Assembly: GCA_947447615.1 (NCBI GenBank)
Contig: CANFJQ010000011.1
Location: 1 to 37,624 of the forward strand
Length of the DNA: 37,624 bases
Direction of reading: 5' to 3'
Source of the DNA: Comamonadaceae bacterium
Lineage (GTDB): Bacteria; Pseudomonadota; Gammaproteobacteria; Burkholderiales; Burkholderiaceae_C
Below are positions 16,634-25,554 of this stretch, piece by piece; within the stretch, counting starts at the first letter, position 1, and each line of letters starts with the position of its first letter. The notes beneath the pieces were generated by a model, which did not search any database, was not told the DNA's origin, and was given only the letters and a program-made list of their open reading frames with translations. Both the position numbers and the translations under genes were made by a program.

Positions 16634-17619
16634 TGGTCAATATCTCTGGGAGTAGCCAAACCGGCTTGACGCTGATCACTGGGGCAACCGGTTTCGTTGG
16701 CTCTGGTGTGGTAGCGAGACTGGCCGCGCATAGGGTTGAGACGCTGGCCTGTGTCCGTGGTGCCATGGTCTCAATGCCGGAGGGAGTGCGCGTGTTGCCG
16801 CTTGGGGAATTAAATGCCAACACGGATTGGCGTCAGGTCTTGGCAGGTGTTAAAAATGTTATTCATCTTGCCGCTCGTGTCCACGTCATGCACGATACCG
16901 AAGCCGACCCGCTGACAGCTTTTCGCATCGTTAACGTGGATGGCACCCTGAACCTCGCCCGTCAAGCGGCTGCCGCTGGGGTTAAGCGATTTGTTTTCGT
17001 AAGCTCGGTTAAGGTCAATGGTGAGAGCACGCCACGCTTACGATCGTTTACTGAAGAAGATAGACCCAACACTCAAGATGCCTATGGAAAGAGTAAACAC
17101 GAAGCGGAGCAGGGTTTACTTCAAATTAGTAAAGAAACGGGCATGCAGGTAGTCATCATCCGCCCGCCGTTGGTGTACGGCCCCGGCGTTAAGGCAAATT
17201 TCTCAGCATTAATGGGCACCGTCCGACGCGGCTTGCCACTGCCTTTAGGTTCCGTAAATAACAAGCGCAGCTTTGTTGCTCTGGATAATTTGGTAGATTT
17301 CATAGCGACATGTATCACCCATCCGAAAGCGGCCAATCAAACATTTTTAGTCAGTGATGGGCAGGACTTATCCACCACTGAGCTGATACGTGGCATGGCA
17401 AAGGCGGCTGGCGTACCCGCGCGCCTGCTACCTGTGCCCGTGTGGGCTTTGCAGGCAGTTGGAGCATTGCTTGGCAAGGGTGATGCAGTTCAGCGTCTGT
17501 GCGGAAATTTACAAGTCGATATTTCAAAGGCCCAAAGCTTGCTCGGATGGACCCCGCCAATCTCGGTGGAGGAAGGCCTGAGGCGTGCAATGGCGCCAGA
17601 CCTAAGCCCATCGGCCTGA
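16633..17619 (+). CDS. NAD(P)-dependent 4-keto-reductase, WbpV/WreQ-like
   Basis: A 328-residue extended short-chain dehydrogenase. ITGATGFVGSGVVARL near residue 16, HLAARVHVMHD, SSVKVNGE, YGKSK as catalytic pair, and RPPLVYGPGVKANF. It resembles the reductases (WbpV, WreQ) that convert UDP-4-keto-6-deoxy-GlcNAc, the WbpM product, to UDP-D-QuiNAc or UDP-D-FucNAc. The following two genes (initiating transferase and WbpM-like dehydratase) are its usual partners, which supports this over a galactose epimerase role. Starts by TGATG overlap with fnlC (ATG 16633; GTG 16630 also possible). Confidence 0.82.
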   Translation: MVNISGSSQTGLTLITGATGFVGSGVVARLAAHRVETLACVRGAMVSMPEGVRVLPLGELNANTDWRQVLAGVKNVIHLAARVHVMHDTEADPLTAFRIVNVDGTLNLARQAAAAGVKRFVFVSSVKVNGESTPRLRSFTEEDRPNTQDAYGKSKHEAEQGLLQISKETGMQVVIIRPPLVYGPGVKANFSALMGTVRRGLPLPLGSVNNKRSFVALDNLVDFIATCITHPKAANQTFLVSDGQDLSTTELIRGMAKAAGVPARLLPVPVWALQAVGALLGKGDAVQRLCGNLQVDISKAQSLLGWTPPISVEEGLRRAMAPDLSPSA

Positions 17620-17623
17620 TGCC

Positions 17624-18184
17624 ATGAAGCGCTTTTTGGATTTTTTCCTTGCTCTGGTAGCCTTGGTAGTACTAGCTATTCCCGTTGTGTTGGTCGCCAT
17701 TGCGGTTCGACTGACTTCGGCAGGTCCTGCCTTGTATTGGTCAGACCGCGTTGGCCGGAACAATGCGATTTTCAAAATGCCCAAATTCAGGAGTATGCGT
17801 ATCGGCACACCGGCTGTCGCGACGCATTTACTGGGCGATCCATCAGCACACCTCACACCCATCGGGTCATTCCTGCGTAAAAGCAGCTTAGACGAATTAC
17901 CGCAGCTGTGGTGCATTCTGAAGGGGGATATGAGTTTGGTTGGGCCCCGCCCGGCGCTGTTCAACCAATATGACCTTATTGAGTTGCGCACTAGCTGTGG
18001 GGTCCAGGTTCTATTGCCAGGGCTTACGGGCTGGGCTCAAGTGAACGGGCGGGATGAGTTACCAATACCACAAAAAGTTGCGTTTGATGTTGATTACCTC
18101 CAGCGTCAATCCTTGTGGTTCGACATCCGGATTCTTTGGCTGACGTTTATTAAAGTATTACGCCGAGACGGCGTAACCCATTAA
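17624..18184 (+). CDS. Initiating phosphosugar transferase (PglC/WcaJ-type)
   Basis: A 186-residue monotopic phosphoglycosyl transferase that places the first sugar-1-phosphate on undecaprenyl phosphate. One hydrophobic segment (about 5-28) is followed by KFRSM, SSLDELPQLWCILKGDMSLVGPRP and PGLTGWAQVNGRDELP, all diagnostic of the bacterial sugar transferase family. The small size places it with PglC and WreU rather than the five-helix WbaP/WcaJ. Neighbouring genes suggest UDP-QuiNAc or UDP-D-FucNAc as the donor. It starts 4 nt after the reductase. Confidence 0.92.
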   Translation: MKRFLDFFLALVALVVLAIPVVLVAIAVRLTSAGPALYWSDRVGRNNAIFKMPKFRSMRIGTPAVATHLLGDPSAHLTPIGSFLRKSSLDELPQLWCILKGDMSLVGPRPALFNQYDLIELRTSCGVQVLLPGLTGWAQVNGRDELPIPQKVAFDVDYLQRQSLWFDIRILWLTFIKVLRRDGVTH

Positions 18185-18203
18185 GTCATACGACGCTGAG
18201 CCT

Positions 18204-20252
18204 ATGTTTCATCGCCTCATCAATTTTGCCCATCCGGTACTTTCCCTGCCGCGTTTGGCCAAGCGCATTATTGCCCTGTGCCTAGACACAAGCTTTTGTA
18301 TCCTGGCGGTTTGGCTCGCCTACTACCTGCGCTTAGGTGAATTCCGGACGCTAGCCGGCAGCCCGATGGCCCCGGTGTTGGTCTCGGTACTTTTAGCTAT
18401 TCCGATTTTTATCATCTCGGGTCTTTACCGCGCCATCTTCCGCTATACCGGCATGCCCGCCATGATTTCCGTGGCACGGGCCATTGGAATATACGGTTTG
18501 CTTTACGCCAGCCTTTTTACCGCAATAGGGGTAGACGGTGTACCTCGCACTATTGGCCTGATTCAGCCCATGCTAATGCTAATGTTCGTGGGCACCTCCC
18601 GCGTCTTTGTCAAAATTTGGTTGGGTGGTGAATACCAAAGTCGCTTGAAGCTGGCGACCTTGCCGCAGGCCTTGATATATGGGGCAGGCGCCGCCGGGCG
18701 GCAATTAGCCAATGCCATGTCCGCCAGCCATGAAATTCGGGTGGTGGGTTATCTGGACGACGACGATCGTCTGCATGGCCATGTGCTCAATGGACTACCT
18801 ATTTTTTCACCTGAAGATTTACCGGGATTGGTGATCAGCCGCAACATCACCGACGTGTTGATGGCATTGCCTTCCGTGTCACGGCAACGCCGCAACGCCA
18901 TACTGGCGCAGATTAGTCCCTTGCGATTAGCGGTGCGTACGCTGCCCGCCATGACCGACTTGGTCACCGGTAAAGTCAGCATGAGTGATGTGCGTGATTT
19001 GGATATTGACGATTTACTCGGTCGTGAACCGGTAAAGCCCAATGCGCTATTGCTAAACCGTAATACCCATAACAAAACTGTATTGGTCACGGGTGCTGGT
19101 GGCAGCATTGGCAGCGAACTGTGCCGTCAAATTTTGCAATCGCAGCCTAAGCAGCTATTGCTGGTGGAAATGAGTGAGTTCGCCCTGTACCAAATCCACC
19201 AGGAGTTGCAATCACTTGCCTTAGTAGGTCTTGCAGGTCCCCGCGAGGCCGATGGCGTTGATGCATCGCCAAAAGTGGGTGCTGTTTCCGCAGGAGGCAT
19301 GTCCTCAACGGAAATCGTCCCCCTGCTGGCCTCGGTGTGCGACGAAGTGCGTATGCAAGAGATCATGGACACCTGGCGTCCGCATACGGTGTACCACGCC
19401 GCTGCCTATAAGCACGTGCCTTTGGTGGAGCACAACCCTGCCGAAGGCGTGCATAACAATGTGTGGGGCACGCGCGTTTGCGCAGAGGCTGCAGTGCGCA
19501 ACGGCGTGCGCAACTTCGTGCTGATCAGCACTGATAAAGCCGTACGCCCCACCAATATCATGGGTGCCACCAAGCGCCTGGCCGAGATGGTCTTGCAAGC
19601 CTTGGCTGAAATGGGCCTGGCAGCCAACGCCCAAGGCAGTCCGGCGCCCACTTCGCGCACCTGTTTTTCTATGGTGCGGTTTGGAAATGTTTTAGGCTCC
19701 AGCGGCTCCGTCGTGCCCTTGTTTCGTGAGCAAATCAGAAACGGTGGACCTATCACATTGACGCACGCGGACATCACCCGTTTTTTCATGACCATCCCAG
19801 AAGCAGCACAGCTTGTCATTCAGGCGGGTGCCATGGGTACCGGTGGCGATGTGTTTGTGCTGGACATGGGGCAGCCGGTGCGCATCATGGAACTGGCACG
19901 CCGCATGGTCGAGTTGTCGGGCCTGCGCGTGCGCGACGACAACAACCCGGAGGGCGATATAGAAATTGCTATTACGGGCCTGCGTCCTGGCGAAAAGCTG
20001 TACGAGGAATTACTCATCGGCGAGAACCCTGTCTCTACACAGCACCCGCGCATCATGAAAGCGCAAGAGCCATTTTTGCCTTGGCATGAATTGCAGACAA
20101 GCCTCAACAGCCTGCGCGTGGCCACCAGCGTTAATGACGTGCCCTTGATACGCGGCTTGCTACAGCAACTGGTTTCCGGCTACCAACCAGCTGGCGAGGT
20201 TGTTGACTGGGTCTACCTGGCGCAAGAGCGCGATGCGCTGGGTCGTGAATGA
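18204..20252 (+). CDS. WbpM-like membrane-bound UDP-GlcNAc 4,6-dehydratase
   Basis: A 682-residue protein. Four or so N-terminal membrane segments (about 20-140), a first nucleotide-binding domain (GAGAAGRQLANAM at about 158-172), then the catalytic domain with GAGGSIGSELCRQIL near 296-310, AAYKHVPLVEHNP, STDKAVRPTNIMGATKR (Met-Lys type catalytic site) and RFGNVLGSSGSVVPLF. It makes UDP-4-keto-6-deoxy-GlcNAc for the WbpV-like reductase. Residues about 340-369 form an extra Gly/Ala-rich insert (LAGPREADGVD...) between the Rossmann strand and the catalytic part that is absent from the WbpM sequences I remember. Last gene of the polysaccharide operon; its stop is 1 nt from the convergent MFS gene. 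Confidence 0.93.
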   Translation: MFHRLINFAHPVLSLPRLAKRIIALCLDTSFCILAVWLAYYLRLGEFRTLAGSPMAPVLVSVLLAIPIFIISGLYRAIFRYTGMPAMISVARAIGIYGLLYASLFTAIGVDGVPRTIGLIQPMLMLMFVGTSRVFVKIWLGGEYQSRLKLATLPQALIYGAGAAGRQLANAMSASHEIRVVGYLDDDDRLHGHVLNGLPIFSPEDLPGLVISRNITDVLMALPSVSRQRRNAILAQISPLRLAVRTLPAMTDLVTGKVSMSDVRDLDIDDLLGREPVKPNALLLNRNTHNKTVLVTGAGGSIGSELCRQILQSQPKQLLLVEMSEFALYQIHQELQSLALVGLAGPREADGVDASPKVGAVSAGGMSSTEIVPLLASVCDEVRMQEIMDTWRPHTVYHAAAYKHVPLVEHNPAEGVHNNVWGTRVCAEAAVRNGVRNFVLISTDKAVRPTNIMGATKRLAEMVLQALAEMGLAANAQGSPAPTSRTCFSMVRFGNVLGSSGSVVPLFREQIRNGGPITLTHADITRFFMTIPEAAQLVIQAGAMGTGGDVFVLDMGQPVRIMELARRMVELSGLRVRDDNNPEGDIEIAITGLRPGEKLYEELLIGENPVSTQHPRIMKAQEPFLPWHELQTSLNSLRVATSVNDVPLIRGLLQQLVSGYQPAGEVVDWVYLAQERDALGRE

Positions 20253-20253
20253 G

Positions 20254-21513
20254 CTATCGCGCTTGTCGCGACCGCAACAAAAACACCACAATCCCCACAT
20301 TGAGCATATTCCAAGCCACGCCGTTTAAAAACGCAGCGTGGTAGGAACCGGTCAGGTCAAACACTTTGCCTGACATCCATCCCCCGGTGGCCATGCCCAG
20401 CATGGTGAACATGATCACCGTTCCCACCCGCGCGCCGATTTGCGTGGGCGCAAAATTTTCCCGAACAATCAGCGTGTAAGACGGCACGATGCCGCCTTGG
20501 AACAGGCCGAACAAGGCGGACACCAAATACAGCGACACCAGCCCGTCAAAGGGCAAAAACATCAAGAGCGCCGTGGCTTGCAACACCGAGCCCAGCAGCA
20601 GTGTGCGCAGCGCGCCAATGCGGTCGCAAATCGCGCCTGACACCAAGCGGCTGACAATGCCGCAGGCCAGCATGAGCGACAACATTTCCGCACCGCGCGC
20701 CGCGCCATAGCCCAGGTCGGTGCAATAGGCCACGATATGCACTTGCGGCATGGCCATGGCGATGCAGCAGCTAAAGCCGGCCACACACAAGAGCACCGTG
20801 GCGCGCCGGGGCGATAAGCCAAAGGGCCGTTCGCGGGCTTGCGCGTCCGCGCTAACACCCGGCGCTAACACTACGGCAGCCGGTCTGCGGCGCAACAGTG
20901 GCGCAAGCAACACCATGCACACAGCGCAAAACAAACCCACACCCATATAGGCCTGGCGCCAGCCCACGGTCTCGATAAAGTGTTGCATTACCGGCGGCCA
21001 AATCGTGCCGGATAGGTAATTGCCACTGGCGCAAATTGCCACCGCCACGCCACGCCGCTTGGCAAACCACAGCGCGGTGTCGGCCATCAAAGGGGCAAAT
21101 GCAATCGAGCTGCCCAGCAGGCCGATCAGCACGCCATGCGCTATCGCAAAACCTATGATCCCGGTAGACATAGACGCCAGTACAAAGCCCAGGCCCATGG
21201 CGCATGCGGCGAATACCAGGGGCCGGAACAAGCCGTATTTGTCCGCCATACGGCCCATCAAAATACCACCGGCGCCAAAGCCGATCATGAGCAGCGTATA
21301 GGGCAGGGCGGACTCTGCACGGCCAATGCCAAACTCTGCCTGGACGGCGGGAATAATCACCGGCACCACCCACATGCCCAGATTGCCCAGTGTCATCATC
21401 AGCAGGCATATGCCTAGGCGGAACCAGGCGTAGGAGGAATCGACTAAGTCATCGCGGGCGTCTAGCGCCGTAGGGGCTGCCGCTGCTTCAGGGGGGAGTT
21501 GTGGCGTGGTCAC
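20254..21513 (-). CDS. MFS transporter (OFA/monocarboxylate-like)
   Basis: A 419-residue transporter with 12 predicted membrane segments. LICLLMMTLGNLGMWVVPVIIPAVQAEFGI marks TM1, and GAGGILMGRMADKYGLFRPL is the MFS motif between TM2 and TM3; ASGNYLSGTIWPPVMQHFIE fits the oxalate/formate antiporter and monocarboxylate group. Likely imports or exchanges a small organic acid. The start is a GTG at 21513; no better ATG is in frame. It is convergent with the wbpM-like gene and lies downstream of the sulfatase on the same strand (29-nt gap), so the two may be co-transcribed. Confidence 0.85.
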   Translation of the reverse strand: MTTPQLPPEAAAAPTALDARDDLVDSSYAWFRLGICLLMMTLGNLGMWVVPVIIPAVQAEFGIGRAESALPYTLLMIGFGAGGILMGRMADKYGLFRPLVFAACAMGLGFVLASMSTGIIGFAIAHGVLIGLLGSSIAFAPLMADTALWFAKRRGVAVAICASGNYLSGTIWPPVMQHFIETVGWRQAYMGVGLFCAVCMVLLAPLLRRRPAAVVLAPGVSADAQARERPFGLSPRRATVLLCVAGFSCCIAMAMPQVHIVAYCTDLGYGAARGAEMLSLMLACGIVSRLVSGAICDRIGALRTLLLGSVLQATALLMFLPFDGLVSLYLVSALFGLFQGGIVPSYTLIVRENFAPTQIGARVGTVIMFTMLGMATGGWMSGKVFDLTGSYHAAFLNGVAWNMLNVGIVVFLLRSRQAR

Positions 21514-21542
21514 GCGTCATTATGAAGCAGGCCCGCCACCAA

Positions 21543-23207
21543 TTAATTTGCATAAAAAACGTATTCGTCTCCAGCGCCTAATTTTTGCTTCAGGTTTTTG
21601 TCGATTGCAATCGGGCCCGCACCCAGTGCCGGCCACATAGGCTTGCTTTGGGCCTTATCCCAAGTCATCAAATCTATCTTCATGCGTGCTACGCGCTCGG
21701 GCTGGGACGCGGCCAGATTGTTCTTTTCGGTCGGGTCTTTGGCCAGGTCAAACAGCCAGTCTTTTTTCGGTTGCTCGGAAACTTGCAATTTCCAGTCGCC
21801 CGATCGCACCACGCGGTAGGTGTCGGTGCGCCAGAAAATATTCTCGTGCGGGCGTCCACCGGCTTTTCCTTGCGCATAGGGCAGCAGGTTCACGCCGTCG
21901 ATAGGCCGGTCTTTGGGTTCCGTTACTCCGGCTGCAGCTGCGGCGGTCGAAAAAATATCGAAGTGGTTCACGGGCGCAGTCACTTGCGTACCTTTGGGAA
22001 TGCCAGCCGGCCATCGCATAAAAAATGGCACGTGGATACCACCTTCAAAGAAGGTGGCCTTCCAGCCGCGATAAGGCGAGTTGATGCCATCCAATCCAAT
22101 GTAATGTGCGCCGCCGTTATCGCTGGTGAAGATGACCAGCGTGTTGTCGTCCAAGCCCTGGTCTTTGAGTGACTGCAGCACCCGCCCGATATTGCGGTCT
22201 AGCGAGCGGATCATGGCGGCATAGACGCGCAAAGTGTGGTCGGGGATGAAGCTCAGCGCGTCATAGTCTTCGCGCGTGGCCTGCAAAGGCGTGTGCGGCG
22301 CGTTATAGGCCAAGTACATAAAGAAAGGCCGATTCTTATTGGCTTGCACCACCTTCACGGCTTCGTCCGTCAGGTAATCGGTCATGTACTTGGGTGGCTG
22401 AAACACCTCACCCGCGTTGTGGCGTATGCCCCACGGCGCCGATGCCCAAAGGAACTTGTCGATCAGGTCAAATTCTTGTTTGGAGTTCACTACATCAGGG
22501 CTGTTTTCAGGCAAAAACATGGACGCGCCATGCATGAGTGATAGCGACTCGTCAAAGCCATGCGCATACGAGCGGAACTGTGGGCTATCCCCCAAATGCC
22601 ATTTCCCCAGGTGCACGGTGTGGTAGCCCGCGCCCTGCATTAACTTGGCAATCGTGATTTCGGTGGTGGGCAAGCCCATGTCCTCGTAAGGAATCAGATC
22701 CGCTTCGCGCTCTGCGTGGTACACGGCCGCAGGCCAGCCCTCGTGTGGCGTGGTCTTGGTAATCACCTTCATAAACTGCTTGGGCGTGGGCGTGAACTCA
22801 TAGCCAAAGCGGGTGGCATAGCGCCCGGTCATCATGGACGCGCGCGAGGGCGCGCAGGTGGCATTGGCCGAATAGCCGTTACGAAAGTCCGCGCCTTCGC
22901 GCGCAATGCTATCGATGTAGGGCGTGGGTACATTGCCGCCCGCTATGCCGCCGCCGTTGAGGGTGATGTCGTTAAAGCCCAGGTCATCGGCGACGATCAA
23001 AATTACATTGGGGGGTCGCTTGCCAGAGCTTGCCACGGCATCCGCTGGGCCGACTTTCCAGTTCACTTCCTGTGTGGGTCCGTAGTCTTTACGCATGATG
23101 AATTTCACGTACAAAAGCAATGCGCCACTGGCGCCGCCAATGGCATAAAACCCGGCCCCCGCTAGTAGCAGGAAGGCCAAGAGGCCTATGGCTAAGCGTT
23201 TGATCAT
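21543..23207 (-). CDS. Arylsulfatase-family sulfatase, membrane-anchored
   Basis: A 554-residue sulfatase. One N-terminal hydrophobic stretch (about 5-35) anchors or exports it. Metal site residues VADDLGFND (Asp74, Asp75) and the sulfatase signature TCAPSRASMMTGR carry Cys118, which is converted to formylglycine; HLGKWHLG and FTSDNGG follow. It would hydrolyse sulfate esters in the periplasm; the substrate is unknown. The start is ATG 23207 with GAGGAG 8 nt upstream; the longer frame to 23474 lacks support. A maturation enzyme (FGE or anSME) is not in the window. Confidence 0.92.
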   Translation of the reverse strand: MIKRLAIGLLAFLLLAGAGFYAIGGASGALLLYVKFIMRKDYGPTQEVNWKVGPADAVASSGKRPPNVILIVADDLGFNDITLNGGGIAGGNVPTPYIDSIAREGADFRNGYSANATCAPSRASMMTGRYATRFGYEFTPTPKQFMKVITKTTPHEGWPAAVYHAEREADLIPYEDMGLPTTEITIAKLMQGAGYHTVHLGKWHLGDSPQFRSYAHGFDESLSLMHGASMFLPENSPDVVNSKQEFDLIDKFLWASAPWGIRHNAGEVFQPPKYMTDYLTDEAVKVVQANKNRPFFMYLAYNAPHTPLQATREDYDALSFIPDHTLRVYAAMIRSLDRNIGRVLQSLKDQGLDDNTLVIFTSDNGGAHYIGLDGINSPYRGWKATFFEGGIHVPFFMRWPAGIPKGTQVTAPVNHFDIFSTAAAAAGVTEPKDRPIDGVNLLPYAQGKAGGRPHENIFWRTDTYRVVRSGDWKLQVSEQPKKDWLFDLAKDPTEKNNLAASQPERVARMKIDLMTWDKAQSKPMWPALGAGPIAIDKNLKQKLGAGDEYVFYAN

Positions 23208-23364
23208 GCTCTCACTCCTCATTTTTTTATAACGGGCATCGAGCGCCCTCCGCGCGCCATTGCAAATTGGCAAATGCAGCAAACCGGGACGCGACAATCG
23301 TCTTGTATTATGGCCTCGCCTTTGTAAACGGATGGCCCGTACCGGGCACCAAGGAGACACTTGC

Positions 23365-23772
23365 ATGCAGATTGAAAACGCCCAAATCCCCAGCGCCGCG
23401 CAAATGCAGGCCGCCTTGCAGCGCGACGATGGCAGCGAGATATACATGCTCAATTTGCTGAAGTTTCGCGACAAAGCGGCCTATGCCGATGGTCGCCCAA
23501 GTGACTTGACGGGCCTGCAGGCCTATAACATTTACGGCCGCGCCATGACGCGCATGGTGATGGAGGCGGGCGGCAAGCTGGTCTATGTTGGGAAGGTGCG
23601 CGGCCTTTTGGTGGGCGGTGGTGATGCGCAGTGGGACCAGGTCGCCATCATGATGTATCCCTCTTTCAAAGTGATGGCTGCCATCACGGGTTCGCAGGCC
23701 TACGCGGACATTCATGTTCACCGCGAAGCGGGTCTGGCTGGGCAGGTGTTGATAGAAACCGTCAAGCCCTAG
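23365..23772 (+). CDS. DUF1330-family protein
   Basis: A 135-residue dimeric alpha/beta-barrel type protein. EIYMLNLLKFRDKAAYADGRPSDLTGLQAYNIYGRAM and WDQVAIMMYPSFKVMAAI...YADIHVHREAGLAGQVLIET are characteristic of DUF1330, whose function is not established. The ATG at 23365 has AAGGAGA at 23351-23357; the longer frame from 23260 is not needed. It is divergent from the sulfatase with 157 bp between the starts, which must hold both promoters, though none is clear. Confidence 0.82.
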   Translation: MQIENAQIPSAAQMQAALQRDDGSEIYMLNLLKFRDKAAYADGRPSDLTGLQAYNIYGRAMTRMVMEAGGKLVYVGKVRGLLVGGGDAQWDQVAIMMYPSFKVMAAITGSQAYADIHVHREAGLAGQVLIETVKP

Positions 23773-23790
23773 GGCGCGTCAGCGTCAGCC

Positions 23791-23826
23791 CGTCATCTCG
23801 AGGAGCGCAGCGACGTGGCGATCCAA
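23791..23826. repeat. Half of a dispersed palindromic-type repeat (CGTCAT...GATCC family)
   Basis: CGTCATCTCGAGGAGCGCAG followed by CGACGTGGCGATCCA matches a short repeat common in many bacterial genomes, usually CGTCATTGCGAGGAGCGNAGCGACGNGGCAATCC. It sits between the convergent ends of the DUF1330 and TPR genes, the usual place for REP-like elements. Only one arm is visible; the mirrored arm is not seen within 60 bp. Confidence 0.6.
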
Positions 23827-23880
23827 AGGCGGACGTATCCCGATTTTTGTGTAAAGAGGCCGATGGCAGTCTGCGAAAAC

Positions 23881-24558
23881 TCAAATCATGTTTTTGCGCT
23901 TGTTCTCGATTTGAATGCGCAAGGCGGCCATCATCAATTCCGCATTGGCTAAATAAGGATTGACCTTGCTGGCGCGCTCCATGAGGGCAAGCGCGCGCTC
24001 GGGCTGCGAACGCTCAGCCAGCATTTGTGCAAAGCCCACCAAAGCGCCGAAATGCTGCGGCGTCAGTTCAAGCACTTTTTCGCAATCTTGCATGGACAGC
24101 TCATAGTCGCCCGCCATGTAATAAATCGTCGCACGCTTGTTCCAAGCCTCTGCAAATGCGGGCCGCTTGGCGATGATGGCGCTAAACACTTTGATGGCGC
24201 CGGCGGTATCGCCATCGCGCATCTTGTCTACGCCTTCCTGGTAGAGCTTGTCGATAGCGGCGTCGCCCGATTTGCCCCACAGCTGCCACACGGTTGCCAA
24301 CGCCACTTGCCGCACTTCAGCTTGGGCATCGTCCAGCAAGGGATACACCGCGTCCGCGTCCTTGGCGGTACCCAGCTTGGTCAATTGGTACATGCCGTTG
24401 ATGCGCCGCTGTGGCTCGGCATGGCCCAAGGCCTTGCGTGCTTGCTGGTAGTTGAGCTTTTCTTCGCTCGCGGGGTGGGCGAGCTGCATAGTGCAAAGCG
24501 CAAAGGCCAGCGCCACGCGCAGGATCGGGGCTAGGGTAAAGCGCAACAAGTTTGACAC
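23881..24558 (-). CDS. Secreted HEAT/TPR-repeat protein
   Basis: A 225-residue protein. The start is GTG 24558, with GGAGA 7 nt upstream, giving a signal peptide VSNLLRFTLAPILRVALAFALC and a cut around LAHPAS. A HEAT-like segment (about 40-100, INGMYQLTKLGTAKDADAVYPLL) is followed by tetratricopeptide repeats (about 105-215: AEAWNKRATIYYMAGDYELSMQDCEKVLELTP). Such proteins are scaffolds for periplasmic complexes; no partner can be named. Transcribed divergently from the crotonase gene, the 143-bp gap holding both promoters. Confidence 0.8.
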   Translation of the reverse strand: MSNLLRFTLAPILRVALAFALCTMQLAHPASEEKLNYQQARKALGHAEPQRRINGMYQLTKLGTAKDADAVYPLLDDAQAEVRQVALATVWQLWGKSGDAAIDKLYQEGVDKMRDGDTAGAIKVFSAIIAKRPAFAEAWNKRATIYYMAGDYELSMQDCEKVLELTPQHFGALVGFAQMLAERSQPERALALMERASKVNPYLANAELMMAALRIQIENKRKNMI

Positions 24559-24701
24559 GGTAGGTCTCCGGCAAATTGAAATGTCAAGCTTACCCGAGGC
24601 CCTGCAAAACCGGCAAGCCACTCTGTTAAATTGACATTTTGTAAGGCTATTGCCGCCCTCAGCAGTGTCAAAAGCCCCCAACCATAGCGACAAGGAAATT
24701 C

Positions 24702-25553
24702 ATGCACTCTACCGATTCCCAGTCCCCGTCCGTTAGCAGTCGTCGCCACGGCGCCATCACCGTCATCACACTCTCGCGCCCCGATGTGCGCAATGCCGTG
24801 GACGCCGACACCGCCCGCGCCCTGTACGCCGCGTTTATCGCATTTGAGGAAGACGCGGATGCCAAAGTCGCTGTGTTCCATGGCGCGCACGGGCATTTTT
24901 GCGCGGGCTGGGACCTGAAAGCTGGAGCGCGCATGGCGCGGGACGAAGGCGGCCCCGGCGTGTTAACCAATCTGGATTTCGAGCCGCTTTCCGGCGTGCA
25001 ATTAGAGTCTGCGCCCACCAGCGCGCCACTCGGCCCTATGGGCCCCTCGCGCCTGCTTTTGTCCAAACCGGTCATCGCGGCGGTTAGCGGCGCAGCCGTC
25101 GCCGGTGGCATGGAGTTGGCCCTGTGGTGCGATATGCGGGTGATGGAGCAGGATGCGTATTTCGGCGTTTTTTGCCGCCGCTTTGGCGTGCCTTTAATAG
25201 ACGGTGGCACGGTACGCCTGCCGCGCCTGATTGGCATGGGCCACGCCATGGACTTGATTTTGACCGGGCGCAAAGTGGAGGCCCCGGAAGCGCTGGCCAT
25301 GGGCCTGGCCAATCGCGTCGTGCCCACGGGTGGTGCGCTGGATGCGGCGCTGGCGCTGGCCGAACAACTAGCGGGCTTCCCCCAAGCCACCATGAACGCC
25401 GACCGCATGAGCGCCTATCAGCAGTGGGATTTGCCCCTGCACCACGCGCTGCACCAGGAGTGGCTGCGCGGCAAGGCCTGCATTGGTGAGGGCTTGCAAG
25501 GGGCAGGCCGTTTTGCCGACGGGCAGGGCCGCCACGGCAGCTTCGGCGGCTAG
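24702..25553 (+). CDS. Enoyl-CoA hydratase/isomerase (crotonase) family protein
   Basis: A 283-residue crotonase. Oxyanion-hole loops are GAHGHFCAGWDL (61-72) and GAAVAGGMELAL (130-141), then FGVFCRRFGVPLIDGGTVRLPRLIG and TGRKVEAPEALAMGLANRVV. The first loop is followed by a longer insert (about 75-118) than in E. coli FadB-type domains. Acts on an acyl-CoA in beta-oxidation or aromatic side-chain breakdown; substrate unknown. RBS AAGGAAA precedes the ATG. It ends 1 nt from the convergent ModA-like gene. Confidence 0.87.
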   Translation: MHSTDSQSPSVSSRRHGAITVITLSRPDVRNAVDADTARALYAAFIAFEEDADAKVAVFHGAHGHFCAGWDLKAGARMARDEGGPGVLTNLDFEPLSGVQLESAPTSAPLGPMGPSRLLLSKPVIAAVSGAAVAGGMELALWCDMRVMEQDAYFGVFCRRFGVPLIDGGTVRLPRLIGMGHAMDLILTGRKVEAPEALAMGLANRVVPTGGALDAALALAEQLAGFPQATMNADRMSAYQQWDLPLHHALHQEWLRGKACIGEGLQGAGRFADGQGRHGSFGG

Positions 25554-25554
25554 C

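Noticed and set aside
21585-22172. A 195-codon open frame on + inside the sulfatase
   Set aside because: Antisense shadow of a gene with intact catalytic motifs.
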